Source: Diogma glabrata
Taxonomy: Eukaryota; Arthropoda; Insecta; Diptera; Cylindrotomidae
Assembly: GCA_963693315.1 (NCBI GenBank)
Contig: OY856186.1
Coordinates: forward strand, 457,867,892 to 457,931,891
Reading direction: 5' to 3'
DNA length: 64,000 nucleotides
Part shown: positions 11,648-24,300 of the stretch, piece by piece
Numbering within the stretch: position 1 is the first letter of the stretch
Layout of the letters: each line of letters begins with the position of its first letter
Program-made: the position numbers and the translations under genes
Notes under the pieces: model-generated
Database searches by the model: none
Told to the model about the DNA's origin: nothing
Seen by the model: only the letters and a program-made list of their open reading frames with translations

Positions 11648-11697
11648 ATGGAAAAAAAAGAAAAGAGTCGAAATCGTTTTTTAAGGTGGATAAAAAG
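11648..11697 (+). CDS. vlc: DLGAP-family gene, exon 1 (start codon)
   Basis: Short first coding exon: MEKKEKSRNRFLRWIK followed by a split codon and the donor GTAAAC. It is chosen because its phase (2 nt left over) exactly fits the 1 nt at the start of exon 2, completing a serine, and because the frame is closed upstream at 11627. Too short to prove by homology. Confidence 0.6.
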
Positions 11698-14600
11698 GTA
11701 AACAAAGCATTTTAAATGTATTATTTGTGTTGTTTGTAATTACGTTAGAGTTAATATTTGATTGACTAACAATTCATCATAGCTAGTTTTCCACAGTTTA
11801 ATTAAAAAGCATTGTAATACAAAGTGAAATGCTTGCTGAATTTCAATGCTTCAGTTCCATTTTTGGATTTTAAATCTTTGCGGCGATTATTTAAATTTCC
11901 AATATATTTATTTTTATAACCATGCAAATATTATTTATAACGTCAAACTTATGTTTGACTCAAATCTTGCAATCCATTCCTCGCTAACTTCCGTCAAAAT
12001 TCCTCTCAAATTTTGCATACATATTTGATATCAAATCTAATACAGAAAATAAAAATGAATCAAATGAAGTTGAAAAACGGTCTTTGCAAGCACCAAAATA
12101 GCAACGCAATTTTAAAAGCGTAGGGAACGCGTCAATAAAGATATTATGTTAAGTAAACTTGAACAACGATTGTATGAAGAAATATCAGGAAAACGTGAAA
12201 ATTGATTAGATACGTTACAAAAGTAGATGATATACAATTAAGAACTTAAGAAAAGTCAGAACAGAAGAAAACACTGTCACCATAATGCTAGGTTTAACAC
12301 TTACGATCCTTCATTGCAGATATATCTTTTTCAATAAAATAATGTACAGCACAGTACCATCATTGCATGTTATAAAAAATACAATGGTATACATGGTGAA
12401 ATTGAAGATTGACTTGTAAATCGAGGTTGTCTGGTTCAATTACCGAGGGAGACCACTTGTTCTATACTTTGTTCAGAATGTGTGTTTTCAGACCTGATCT
12501 CTAATTGATCATTCTGAATGTTTTGTAAAAGAAAACTGTCAACATGGTATCTGGAGGATGTTCAAAGATATTAAGCTTAAGTGGTGTGATTCAATGCTAA
12601 ACATGTTGATTTTATTCATAAAAAAATATACATCTCAAGAATCCCTTCCATACTGTCGTACTGGACTGAATGTATTTATAGCATTAATCAGATACCATTG
12701 ACCTGTAAAGTATCTTCATTCGTTTATGACAATAAGCGGTTTGAACTGCGTTTCTCGCAAATAACGGATGAGTGCATACACTTGATAGGCAACGATCAGA
12801 AATGAGAAAATAACGAGGCAGTGATGTGCAAACATCATTTAATTGTTTTTGTCTTGCATGAGCATGTACCTTTCGTTTATGTTAAAATATTTGCCTGTTT
12901 TGCTAGTATGTTTTCAAAATTTGAAAGGAAATCGTTGGAAAAATTAAACAGGATTGATGAAAGATTTGATAAAACTAGAGGTTTTAAGTTAAATAACATT
13001 TTCTATCTTGTTAGGTTCTGCTTATACCTGCCAGCAAGAAACAATGATGGTGTGAATTGATGTGTTTAAAAATATTTGTATGTTACAACTTGATGATTCT
13101 TTTCTTTTCTTGATTGTAGTTCGTGTAAAATAATCCGCAAATAATAAAATGTCTGTATTTTTGTTTTCTTATATCAAAGCGATGATTCTAACTCAAAAAT
13201 ACACGAACATTTTATAAATGTAATTGATAAAAAGTACATAATGTTACTGAAAATTTAAATATATTTTATCAATTTTAGATTGCAAGTTAGAATTGTAAAT
13301 CTATATTCCAAAAAAAAATTACTGCTACAATAAAAAAATTGAAACAATGTTTAAATGCTTAAAAGCTAAAGTTTTTGTCGTCATAGTTTTATTAGATTTA
13401 GTTGTACAAATTTGTTATTAATGTTTCGATAAATAGTTTTAAATTTTATAAAACCTATCGCTAAACCATTTTTCTTGTATTATTTTGCACGTAACTGAAT
13501 TTAATATTACTATTTGTTTATTTTACTATGTTGGCATGACTTCAATTAATTTTTGGCAATATTTTTCTTTCAAGAATAGTTATATTAATCGGCACATATA
13601 AATAGTCAATATAATTTATATTCAATTTAGTGATCTACCAGATTGCGAACCAAATCCAGTGCTTCTGTTGGGTGTTACAAAACTAGATTCACCAAAACAA
13701 ATAATTAAAGGACAACAAACCGTTGTTATTGAAAAGTCAAGTCATAATTATAATATAAGACAAACGTATGATTTTTCAAAAACCGAAGCCACAAAACAAA
13801 TTGAACAATACACAACGAAACTGGATAAGAATTATGCGTTAATTCCAAATAGATGGAATAAATCGTACTACAGTTCTGGAAATAATTATGATAGTATAAA
13901 TTTAATTCTTTGTGATAAAAATACTAAAGTTGGAAGTAAGTTAAAAGCAAACAAAATAGGTCAAATAACTTCAACATCTTCATCATCGTCTTTGGAAGTG
14001 GTACACAAACTTGATAGCAATTCCGATGAAAATAAGATATGGTCGTCTCATAAGGAATCAAAAAATTTGACGAAAACTTTACAATATTCCAGCAATAATT
14101 CCAATAATAATAAAGTAGATAAACACGGACAGTTAACCTATAAACCAAAAATACTAATAACACGTTTAAAACGGTCGTCTGATAAAATTATTGAAAATAT
14201 AGTAGTTGATGGAAGTTTAAAAAATAATAATATAAATCTAAATAAAAATAAAAAGAAATCAACTCAATGTCGTATTTATGATTTTATACCAAACTGTTCT
14301 AAACGAAATGACTCAACCGAACCTGAATCATTAAGTGAAGCGACCAACAATAATAACAATATCAAAAAAGAAAAGAAAAGAAATAGATCTAAGAGTAGAA
14401 GTATCATCATGGATAAAAGTATTGATTCAATCGGAAGCTGTTCACTCGATGTTGATGCAGATTCTACTGACTTTTCAGGTATTAAATATCGTCTTGAACA
14501 TTTGTTCTTATTTTGTAACATCACTTATGCACATTATTTGAAATGATTTTAAAAAATATAGATAAGATTTTTTTAATTCACACAATCAATAGTTTTTGTA

Positions 14601-17600
14601 GTGATCCAAAGTTTGTTTTAAAATTGTTTTGTTGTTACAGTTATTTGTTGATATTGTAAGAATTTGTGTTTCAATTTGTTTCACACGACTTTATGCAGAA
14701 ATCGATAGAAGACCTCTGCGCGTTTGATGATCGAAAGTGTCTCTTTGTTACTAAACATAATATGCTATGATTGGGTCGATTTTGTTTATACATCACAGCT
14801 TCTAGTATTTACTATTCCACACTATGATTAGGTTTAGACCATACACAATTTATTCACATTAACACATGTCTCCCTATTGAAAATACAAAAATAAGTATTT
14901 GTTTGCAACTCAGTAATTTTTCACTTGCAGATTACTGTTAAATTATATATTTAAGCAACCGCTTAAATAAACATCAATTTATTTTGACTAAACTAAATTT
15001 TTGTTCGCGTTTAATAAATTAAAAAAAAATAATTTCGCAAAATAATAATATATATTTTTACTACATTTTCTACAATTTTTTTTATTTTTTTATAGACACA
15101 TCAGGAAGTTTAAATTTAGTCACACCTTCATCTGGCAAAGATATTCCAAAAGAATTCATAGCACGGATACAAGAACGGTGTCAAATTCCAATACACTCTT
15201 CCGCATCGCAACAACAAACAACCACAATACTTGATCCGTGTTCGGGAAAAGTTACAACTATATTATCACCAGTAACTGAAACAACAACCATAAAAAAACC
15301 AAGTTATTTAAATCTCGCATGTTGTGTTAATGGTTATTCGAATTTAACAACATATGATTCCAAATTAAGACAAAATATAAACAAATCGAGAGAAGTTAGT
15401 CCAATCAGACCTATCACACACACATTACAATATAATCGAGAAGCTGGAAATAATTATTTAGTAGTTCCGGTTCCAGTTAAAATTGATCTACCAATGGATT
15501 CAGAACATAGAACCAGTTACATGTCCGCGGAGAAGAGAATGTTCACATCACAAATGTTAACCGATGGTGGTGGAAAAAATGTTATTGAGAAAACTGCCAA
15601 AATTTTAGGTCAAACAACAACTACACAGCATAACAAAATCAATGATTTAACTCCAACAAAAAGTTTTATTCAGCAGAGAGTTGAGCGTTTATACGGTCCT
15701 GTAGCGTTAGCCCAAGGATTTTATACAAATAAGAGAATTAATCACAATAATAATAATAGTATGTCAGATGGTAATGGTAATCTGAACGGTAATATATTAG
15801 CGGAGAAATATTTGAATAATATAACCAGTGATAATATTTATAATAACTTAAAATCAAATGATCCAATTAATTATGAAAATGATGAAAATAATTTACAACC
15901 ACAATGTAATGAAGAAGAATCTCTACCGGTTTTACGATTTTTACGTCCAGAATTTCGTGCTCAATTACCAATATCACCGAAACGTTCGACAACACGTTTA
16001 ATAACGGACTCACAGAATTTTTTGAATAATAAAATTTCATTTAATAATAACGCTGTAGTTATAACATCAAAAAATCAATCAAACGGAATTCATGACGACA
16101 ACATTTACGAAAGTACAAACGATGAAACCGATGGCGAAATTGTTAAATTAAATGAAACAAAAAAAATAAATCAAAATAATTTTAGTATTGACTCGAACGG
16201 TGAAGGTGTTGTTAATAAAGACCAAATTAATTCATTTAATAAAATGTTAATAACTGATGACACAAATTTATTAATAAATAGTATAATGGAACATGATAGA
16301 AATAAAATTAATGATAATAAATTAGAGATAATGAATGGAAGTAATACTATAGAAAAGGATGGAAATTATTTTTTAAAAATTTTGAAAATGGAAAGAGCCC
16401 GTTTACTGCAATTAGCCGATGATACAGAAAAAGATATGAACAATTTATCGGTAAATAGATTTTTTATTGTTGATTAAATTTCATGATTTTTTTTATCTAA
16501 ATATTAACAGATAAATTGATATTGTTATATAAGTTGTTTCTTTTAAAATTGTACATTAAAAATCCAATATATCTGTGTTGTAAAGATCGGCACTAGTTTC
16601 AACCTAATTTCCACTCACAGATCAAAAGATAACGAGCTCAAGTTTAAATTTTAGGATTGAAATCCGTTACTTGTGTAATCTCGTATTTAATTATTTACAT
16701 GTGATAATGTTTCTAGTTATACCGCATGATAAATATAATTATTTTTAAATATATACATATTATACATAGTTTTGTTTTTCTGTTTTAGGAATCAGACAAT
16801 GTGTCAGATGAAATTTTAGGATATTTACGATCAGCTACTGGAAAATCAAGATTGCTAGCCAACCAAAAAATGCAACAATTTGAAGGTAAATTAAACAAAA
16901 ATTCCATATTTATAATTCTAATAAAACTTGTTATTTTAAGATACACATATATAAAGTATTTTACTTATATGAATTAAAAAACTTGAGTAGGCTAATTGTT
17001 CAAAAAATAAAAAATATCTCAATAAGTGACCTTTTAAAGAAACACACTCTGTTGTAACAAAATATGTGTAAATACTACCTAGATTTTTTTTTTTTGTAAA
17101 AAGATACATTGGATGAATTATTTTAGATCGGTTTCCGTCAATTGAAAATATCATTTTGAGACTTTAATTATTTTTGTTTTTCTTGACACAGGTTTATGTC
17201 ATAAAAATTTAAGTTTAACACCCACTGAAGACTTTCCTACCACTTCAGAAGATTTACAAGGATTTTGGGATATGGTTTTATTACAAGTTGATCATGTTGA
17301 TTCTCTATTTAAAGAAATCGATTCATGGAAGTCTAATGGATGGAAGGTAAATTAATTTTTGTTTATTATGTTTATGCTATTAGTAACTTTGTAGGTATAC
17401 ACCTACCAAATTATTTTGTGTAAAATTGTTATACTTACTAACAACTGTTTTGTCTGTAATTGTTATGTGTATAAATTTATTTTAATTCGATTGATTTCAG
17501 ACGAATTTTGATTGACAATAAGAAGTGATTTATTACTTACTTATATTGATTTTAATATGTTGCGATTTTGGATACAATTTCGTTCTTTTTTATATTTTAA

Positions 17601-20600
17601 ATTAATATTAAAATTAGCGTTTTTGTTATTAAAATTTGAATATTAAGGTTTGGTTATAAAAACTTTACTATAGGTTATAAAAACTTTATTAACTCAGCAG
17701 GAGGGGTCGATTTTGATCGATTATGATCAATGTTGATCTACGGGTCTGACTACCCTGCGTACTCCAGTCCCTGCCATTGAAATATGAGTCAGCGTGAGAT
17801 ATCACATACCACTGGCAATGGCAGGAGATTTCATTAGCCAAGATGATATCTTAGGGTGCTGGACGAACTTTAATTACTCAACGGCAGCACTCCAAGTCTT
17901 AGCTGGGCTGCGTTCCGTAGTGGTACCGCTCGTTAGCTCTTCCGAGGAATCAGACCAACACATATTTATGTGTGGGCTTTGTGCCTCGATTGAGGTGATG
18001 GGTGGTGCGTCTGGGGTGCGCTTCATCATCTGGATTATTGGCAATTAGTTTTGTTTTGTTTTCTGCAAATTTCTCACAATTTGTTTTTCATCTTATCATG
18101 AAATATTGGCATATGTCATATTTTATTGTATGATAAGATTTTTTGCTTAGTTATCCATTCTTTAATAAAACATAAAAAATAAAATAAACCTTTTGTTATT
18201 TATATGGCAGTACAACATAAAAGATATAAGTCTGCAAGTGGTAAAGCAAATATGCGCAATCCACCCGCCCATAAAGCGGCATGTCCACAGTATTTGCAGG
18301 GACATCACATGTATGAACCAAAACCAACCTTTAAAATACATGTTCAAAACATCTGCGGATTGAACGCTAACCATGACCACGTGCAACATCATCTTGAGCA
18401 CGACAAACCAAACATTCTATTCCTTACAGAAACACAAGTTTCTGAAAAATTTCTCTTTATAGAATCGCTNNNNNNNNNNNNNNNNNNNNNNNNNNNNNNN
18501 NNNNNNNNNNNNNNNNNNNNNNNNNNNNNNNNNNNNNNNNNNNNNNNNNNNNNNNNNNNNNNNNNNNNNNNNNNNNNNNNNNNNNNNNNNNNNNNNNNNN
18601 NNNNNNNNNNNNNNNNNNNNNNNNNNNNNNNNNNNNNNNNNNNNNNNNNNNNNNNNNNNNNNNNNNNNNTAATTCTTCTTGGTCCCAGATTGCAAGAATC
18701 AGATCGTATATACGTGAAACCAGAGCTGCTCCTCCATTTTTAAATAGTTCTGCAGGAATTCCATCGATGCCTGGTGATTTACCATATTTTAATTTTGTGA
18801 TGGCAGCTTCCACTTCTTCTATTGCTGGGTAAGGGACAAAAATCTCCTCCCTTGACGAAGCAATTGCTCGAATAAGATAAACTTCATTCGTCCTATTCAG
18901 TAGCTCTTGAAAGTGGGATTGCCATACTGCCAGCACATCACGTTCATTTGTTGTAAGCTCGTTGTTTAAATTTTTGATGGCTGTGGATCTTGAGTGGAAA
19001 TCTTTTGTCAGTATCCGCGCATTGGCAAAGCACTCTTTCGAATTCCCATTAGCTGCATGTTGGTTGATGTTTTCGATACAGCTCTTCAGCTTTTCGCGTT
19101 TCTTTTTCCGTAGGAGTTTTGCTGAGGCTTTTCTGGCGCATAGATAATCAGTTTGTTAACCATTTTTCTCGCAGTTTTTGTTTGTCCTTAACGCTTTCGC
19201 GACACTCGTCATCAAAGCATTCGTTACGTGATTTCGGTGATCGTCTTCCGATTGTTGTTTGTGCTACGGATATTATGGTTGATTAAAGCTTTTGCCATTC
19301 TTCTTGTATGTTTAATGACATCTCAGACGGGATGTCATGCTCTTCTATGCTTTGTGTTATTATTTCCTGATATCTATTCAGCGTTTCCCGGTGTTTAAAT
19401 GCTTCGACATTCCAGAGTACGGTCATTTTTCCTGGTTTTCTAAGGCTTAGCACGTTCCAGGCTCCCATTTTTAAATCGTAGTCTGGGTACAGTGTCCGAG
19501 GTCGTTCTTGAAATGAGTCAGACATAATTCGAGGCCAGTGTACAGAATTCATGACAAATAATTTTTTACGGAAATGGGGTGTCAGCCCTTAGTCCAACTA
19601 AAATTTTCGTGAATGGGTTCGTACTGCACAGCACCTTAAGGTCATCAGAAACAACCTTTTTTCAAGTTTATATAGCGTTTGAAATATAATAATTTCAAAC
19701 AAATATCGTTTTTATATTTACTATCATAGAAAAAATTGCATATCCTATAAGCGAAATAAAAACATTTTGCGTTCGCGAAATTGTCCCACTCGAGACGCTA
19801 ACGCGTCTCGTGAACAAATTTTAACTCACGAAAAAGGAGCGGTTTCATCTCTTGTAGCAAAATATACTATAACTGTCTTAACGCTAAGAGGTTTCACTTC
19901 GGATACGCGCACACAACTCAACTTTTTTGTCATGTTTCTATTTCTTCTTATTTTGATTTTTGGTCTAGAAATCATATTCTTGGACGATGCAATTAAATCG
20001 TATTGTTTAACTTTACAATCTGAAAATAAGCAGTAAAGTAAGTTTGGTGTATCAGTATACGTATACCTTATCTAGCAGTTTTGGCAATTGATTAAGTTTT
20101 AATTTAATGGGTTCTTTTCGCGTCCCTTAAGGACACACCCCACCCCACTAGTTTCTAATAGCAATTCTATCAGAAAGTTAACCAAAAAGAGTTGTGTTTT
20201 ATAGTTACCATAAACCTGGTTTTATGCATTAACTAAACTTTCATTTCGAAAAGGAATTTTTCCATTACCAGCTAACTTTGCACACTTTAGAAGCCTAATT
20301 TAACAATACTGGGTCCCAAGATCCCTATGATCGATGCAAATAGTGAAATACACATTTTTTTCATGGTGTCGAGATAATTTTGAAAATACACAAAAAACCT
20401 TAGCTTTTCAACATCTCTTATGTTGAAAAGGCAAGGTTTCTTCTTGTGTATTTTCAAAATCATCTCGATACCTTGAAAAAAATGTTTATTTCACTATCTG
20501 CATCGATCATAGGGATCTTTGGACCCAGTAGTATTGTTAAATTAGGCTTCTAATTGATCAATGAAAAAATTTATTTTTGAAAATTATCCAAAAATTCTTT

Positions 20601-21332
20601 AAGCTTTTGAATTTTCGTGATATATTGTTTTGTAGAACACTCGGTACATATTCTCATAAATTGATAAAATTTAGGTTGACATAATTTGTGATATACTCAA
20701 TAACACTAAATTACACCATTACATCGAATACATTCAAACTAATATTCATATAATATAATATCCTCACAGTTATGCAAAATGAGAAAGAATATTTTAGGTT
20801 TTGTCGTTTATTTTGTTTATTCAAATCAAACTAAATTACTACAAAGAACATTAACCTTAGTATAAATTATGTACTTATATATTTTCTTTTTGTATTTCAT
20901 AATCTCTCATGTAAATTTCATTCAACTCATTTCCTAAAATAAATAACCACAAACGATAACATCTTGGTTTGATATAGTTTATTTCAATATTTATAAGTTT
21001 GTGGCAAATTTAAATGTTTAACGAAATGGATCTAACTAAATCAATCCATTAATTTTTAATTTCAGAAACCTGTGATAGAAATGCCTGCACTACCACAAGG
21101 GACTAAATTAATAAAACGTCCAATGTCTGCTAAGTCAACGCCAAAAAATAATCAACAAAATGGAGGAGTTTCAAATGGAATTAAAAAAAAATCTGAATCA
21201 GCAACAATAGCATCACAAAAACGCGAGGAACAAAGAAAACAATTAGCTGAGTTAAGACGAAAAAATAAACTGGAACATCAAAACGATAAACAAAAGGGAG
21301 TTGAAATATTTATTGCTGGTGAAAGTAGTTGA
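11648..21332 (+). CDS. vlc: DLGAP/SAPAP-family (GKAP domain) protein, vulcan-like, six exons
   Basis: Spliced model: 11648-11697, 13631-14478, 15096-16450, 16789-16885, 17192-17346, 21066-21332. All junctions are GT/AG and phases agree, giving 2772 nt, 923 residues and a TGA stop. An in-frame TAG at 11627 precedes the ATG. Residues 1-16 are basic; 17-700 are low-complexity, rich in Asn, Ser and Thr, with VERLYGPVALAQGF in exon 3. The GKAP homology region begins with FLKILKMERARLLQLADD, continues through LRSATGKSRLLANQKMQQF and SEDLQGFWDMVLLQVD, and ends with a basic helical tail (RKQLAELRRKNK) and VEIFI. DLGAP proteins are scaffolds binding DLG/PSD-95 guanylate kinase domains and Shank; Drosophila vulcan is the fly member. 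HURP/mars also has a GKAP domain, but the VEIFI-type C-terminus favours the DLGAP1-4/vulcan branch. The usual C-terminal PDZ ligand (TRL) is not seen. Confidence 0.85.
11698..13630 (+). other. Intron 1 of the DLGAP-family gene
   Basis: Starts GTAAAC and ends TTCAATTTAG. It holds weak open frames at 11846-12028 and 12821-13060 and a slightly less AT-rich stretch at 12040-12830 whose six frames are full of stops; it could be an old repeat. I recognise no element in it. Confidence 0.5.
13631..14478 (+). CDS. vlc: DLGAP-family gene, exon 2
   Basis: Begins after a TTTAG acceptor with DLPDCEPNPVLLLGVTKLD and ends at TTTTCAG before the donor GTATTA. Rich in Asn, Lys and Ser with runs of asparagine; the only feature is low complexity typical of the disordered part of this family. 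Confidence 0.8.
14479..15095 (+). other. Intron 2 of the DLGAP-family gene
   Basis: 617 nt with a T-rich tract just before the TATAG acceptor. Nothing else recognised. Confidence 0.7.
15096..16450 (+). CDS. vlc: DLGAP-family gene, exon 3
   Basis: The largest exon, open throughout. It carries FIARIQERCQIPIH, the motif VERLYGPVALAQGF, long Asn-rich runs and LPVLRFLRPEFRAQL. Its end, FLKILKMERARLLQLADDTEKD, is the beginning of the GKAP homology region. The donor is GTAAAT; phase 0. Confidence 0.85.
16789..16885 (+). CDS. vlc: DLGAP-family gene, exon 4 (GKAP domain)
   Basis: 97 nt after a TGTTTTAG acceptor. It encodes SDEILGYLRSATGKSRLLAN and QKMQQFE, matching the RxAVGxAxLLxxxKFxQF block of the GKAP domain. 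Phase 0 at the start, phase 1 at the end. Confidence 0.85.
17192..17346 (+). CDS. vlc: DLGAP-family gene, exon 5 (GKAP domain)
   Basis: Encodes LCHKNLSLTPTEDF, then TTSEDLQGFWDMVLLQVDHV and SWKSNGWK. The EDLxGFWDMVxxQVxxV block is the most diagnostic part of the GKAP domain. The donor is GTAAAT, phase 0. Confidence 0.9.
17670..18469 (+). pseudogene. LINE 5' region and start of endonuclease domain
   Basis: 17670-18060 has a base composition distinctly richer in G and C than the intron and looks like a LINE 5' UTR. At 18204-18469 a frame reads into a segment with FKIHVQNICGLNANHDHV and NILFLTETQV, which is the beginning of an APE-type endonuclease of a non-LTR retrotransposon (QN-I-GL-N and the LTET-V active-site strand with its glutamate). 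The assembly gap cuts it off, so it may continue in the missing sequence. Confidence 0.6.
18470..18669. other. Assembly gap (about 200 N)
   Basis: A run of N. The sequence on its two sides belongs to two different LINEs in opposite orientations, so the gap may hide a repeat junction of unknown true length. Reading frames running through the N are meaningless. Confidence 0.95.
18670..19690 (-). pseudogene. RTE-clade LINE, 5' half with internal deletion
   Basis: Minus strand. 5' UTR and start at 19560-19690 match the RTE copy at 46800-46940. 19283-19552 encodes the beginning (YPDYDLKMGAWNVLSLRKPG) fused directly to VLWNVEAFKHRETLNRYQEI, so most of the endonuclease is deleted. 18670-18936 encodes the linker and RT start, with MLAVWQSHFQELLN, KLKYGKSPGIDGIPAELFK and YDLILAIWDQEEL, ending in the assembly gap. 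Several stops lie in between at 18940-19280. RTE elements use an APE endonuclease and an RT in one ORF. Confidence 0.75.
20287..20553. repeat. 267-bp foldback (long hairpin) in an intron
   Basis: The left arm from TTAGAAGCCTAATTTAACAA pairs with the right arm ending TTGTTAAATTAGGCTTCTAA, and the complementarity continues inward through GGGTCC, CTATGATCGATGCA, ATTTTGAAAATACACA and CTTTTCAACAT with a tiny loop near 20418. Arms are about 130 nt and nearly identical. It is a palindromic MITE; flanking duplications are not clear. It lies in the sense intron of the DLGAP-family gene. Confidence 0.8.
21066..21332 (+). CDS. vlc: DLGAP-family gene, exon 6 (C-terminus)
   Basis: Starts KPVIEMPALPQGTKLIKRPM directly after exon 5 in phase 0, continues with a Lys/Arg-rich helix (REEQRKQLAELRRKNK) and ends VEIFIAGESS and TGA. 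Family members end with a similar basic helix and IEI(Y/F)x. An AATAAA is present at about 21354. Confidence 0.8.
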   Translation, partial: KPVIEMPALPQGTKLIKRPMSAKSTPKNNQQNGGVSNGIKKKSESATIASQKREEQRKQLAELRRKNKLEHQNDKQKGVEIFIAGESS

Positions 21333-24300
21333 TCATAAATTTATAATTTACAAAATAAAAACGAATTAAAATTTATATTGACTTAAAAACACTAATCTAA
21401 CCCAAGCTTAAGCAGTTGTACAATACATTCAATATTGAACAATAATTAATATAAAGGAAAATTGTGATTTTGAAAATTTAACCCAGATTTAGTAGTTATA
21501 TAATTACCTATAAAAAAAATGTAATTTAATATTACTTACCCGTTAATTCCCTGAATCTTATTTTAATATATATACACAATTATACACATATTTTTGATTA
21601 ATAATTTTTTATACAAATTCAAAATATTTTAATATTAATTATAAACAAAACCTATTTTAATTTTTAATATGTTAATTAATGTTTAATGTATTTAAAACGA
21701 TGGATAGTCAAAAATTTGGAAAGGAAAGAATTATAATATTTTACAAATACAATTAAGTTTCATTCTTTAAATTTAGAACGATTTTATGGTCTTCACTTGT
21801 GGGTAGTTTTTGTTTTCGATATGTATAAGATAATTGAAAAGAAATTAATTTCGAACGAAAAGATTCAAGATTCAAAACCTGACCACATATATTTATTGAC
21901 TTAGTTTAATGTGCTCGTCAGAGGTGTTGATTGGATTTTCCACATACATATTTGTGTGATGGAAAACTAAGTAAATGCAATTAACACAATTTAGGTTTCG
22001 ATGCGAACCAACACAATTCTGTTAGTAATAAATTTCTTATTTTAAAAATTGCACAATGTTTCAAGTTCCGTACTTTTGTTTTGATCAATAACATTGACAA
22101 TCATTTGTTTAAATTTTTTAAAATAATGAGGTTTCTGATTATGGGTTTAGATTTACACCAGAACAATGATGCAAAAAACCAAATCATATATTCAAAAGTT
22201 AGTTAAAGTAATTACATTATGGACCGCAAAGTTTTACAATTATCATTTATACCGCAAACGGTGTAATTAGGTATCAAACAAAATATCAAAATATTTAAAA
22301 AATTAAAAAATTGATTTTGTTTAAACAAAAATTATTATTAAATTTTCATATAAAAAATAATGCAACCTGCAATTCTGTAATCACAAAAACAAACAACCAT
22401 GACAAACTCAAAATTAATGTTCAACTACTTCGATTTATCCCAATTAAATAATTTAAAATTAAATAAATGTTTGTATGTAGAATAGTATGTTTGTGAAACG
22501 TCCATTGATTGTAACTGAATATTTATTATATGTTTAAATTCAAAAGTGTTTGTTATAATTAGTATTTAATAATATATAAAAATTACTGCATATAGAATTT
22601 CTAGCTGTAACATGTATAAATAAAATTTGACTGAAAATAGTTATGTTAAGTAAATAAGTTTATTTTCAATGAGTTAATGTTTTTCTTTAGAAATATATTA
22701 TTAATTTAAATAAACAGTTAAATTTTTATACAATCATTTTTTTCGTTAATATAAATATTTTAATATTAATTGTTGTAAGAAGTAAATATTATTATTATGG
22801 AGATTATGTTTAATTTAATTTATACTATTATGTCTATAGTAAATTTTCTTTCCACGTTTATTAACAAAAACAAAATAATCGTAAGATAAAGCGAAATCAA
22901 AATTATATGTTACCATAGATATTAGCAAAATTTTTCAAAAACGGTTTTTACGGTCTATTGTATTGTAACATGATTATGATGTTGATTAATTGTAAACACA
23001 TAAAGATTGTGGAAAGTGTTAATACAAGTGGCAAGTGTAAACAAACTAATTTATTCTTTATTAAGTTATTTTTATTATTCCCTTTTTTCCATATCGAATA
23101 AATCAATTACGTATGTAAGAAAACATTCCCTTTTTCTAATCGTTTAGCAATAACGTTCACATAATTGATCCTTTTAAATTTCCAATACAATATAATCACC
23201 GAATTTTTTAATTATAATAAATTACATTTTTATTCTAATCGTATTTAATTTTTTTTTATTAACCTTTGTACCTCTTGTTTATAATATTCGAAATACGTTT
23301 CAGTTAACTTGTTTTTTATAATAATTTTTTTTACCAATATTAATCGTATAAAATAATTAATAAAAGAAAAAAAAAGTAATAATAAATCTGTTACAACTTA
23401 TTTTGTTTTTTTCTTACTCTCTGATCGACTTCGATCGATCGTTTTCGGTTACCAAGGAAATGGTACACATTGTTTTTTACCCTACTTTTTTATGTTACGT
23501 ATATTTAAAATCTTTCCGTGTGATAGAATTACCCGAATACTTAATATTCTACCTTTCAAATTTTCGATATTTCTATGGAAGTATTTTTTGGAAAAAGAGG
23601 TTCGCTAAATATTGATTAGGATGACAGGTTGAGAGCTTACGTAGCGGATTCCATTCTTATGAAAGTCATATTTTTTGTATTTATTGAGTTGAAATGAAAT
23701 AAACATGGGCACGTAGTTTCCTACCTATATCCATGAAACTCTTTAGACGCCTGAATTCGAACGCGGAATGAAAATTTCATATCAGCATCTCCGTTTCCAC
23801 GATTAGATGGTTATGAGATTACACCTTGTGCGGAATCTTTGTTTTTTAAGAAGGTCTTGGTTTTAGGGTACGCTAATATAAATCAAATCTACAGGCCAGA
23901 TATCGATATTCCAACTGATATTCAACAACTCTCAAAACGCACAACAAATTACGATGAAAACTGATTCCATTCTAAACGAATTCAGTCTCAGCATTCTTAG
24001 CCTGAATATTTAAAACAAGGCGGAAGTTTTCGGTATCATTCTGGACAGAATAGTCTGCCAAAGGTGAAAAAATTTATCAGAGCACCTTACACGTCCAAAA
24101 ATGTCATGTTGAGTTCTAATATTGCTCAAACCAGGCTGAAAAACCTGTGTAAAACGAGTAAAATATCTCAGCAAAATGAACGAATTTAATCTCTTTTTAT
24201 TGTGAGATTCGTTTACTAACGACGTATTATTAATTTTTTCAATCAATTTACTTAAAAAATATATTAACATATATAACAGATAAATAACAATTTCAGAATA

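Larger units (their letters stand above)
17347..21065 (+). other. Intron 5 of the DLGAP-family gene, filled with repeats
   Basis: 3.7 kb. It contains a + strand LINE piece (17670-18469), an assembly gap, a minus-strand RTE piece (18670-19690) and a 267-bp foldback (20287-20553), each listed separately. The acceptor is TAATTTCAG before exon 6. Confidence 0.75.

Noticed and set aside
12040..12830. Less AT-rich stretch in intron 1 as possible extra exons
   Set aside because: All frames are interrupted by stops and no splice pair preserves the phase between exon 1 and exon 2.
14276..14524. Minus-strand Leu-rich frame opposite exon 2
   Set aside because: A shadow of the Asn/Ser/Lys-rich coding strand of the DLGAP-family gene.
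18204..18936. Frames running through the N gap
   Set aside because: The N stretch has no sequence; only the real bases on each side (two different LINEs) can be interpreted.
24010..24270. Minus-strand 86-codon frame in the DLGAP 3' flank
   Set aside because: No known motif, no splice context and no partner frames; probably chance.
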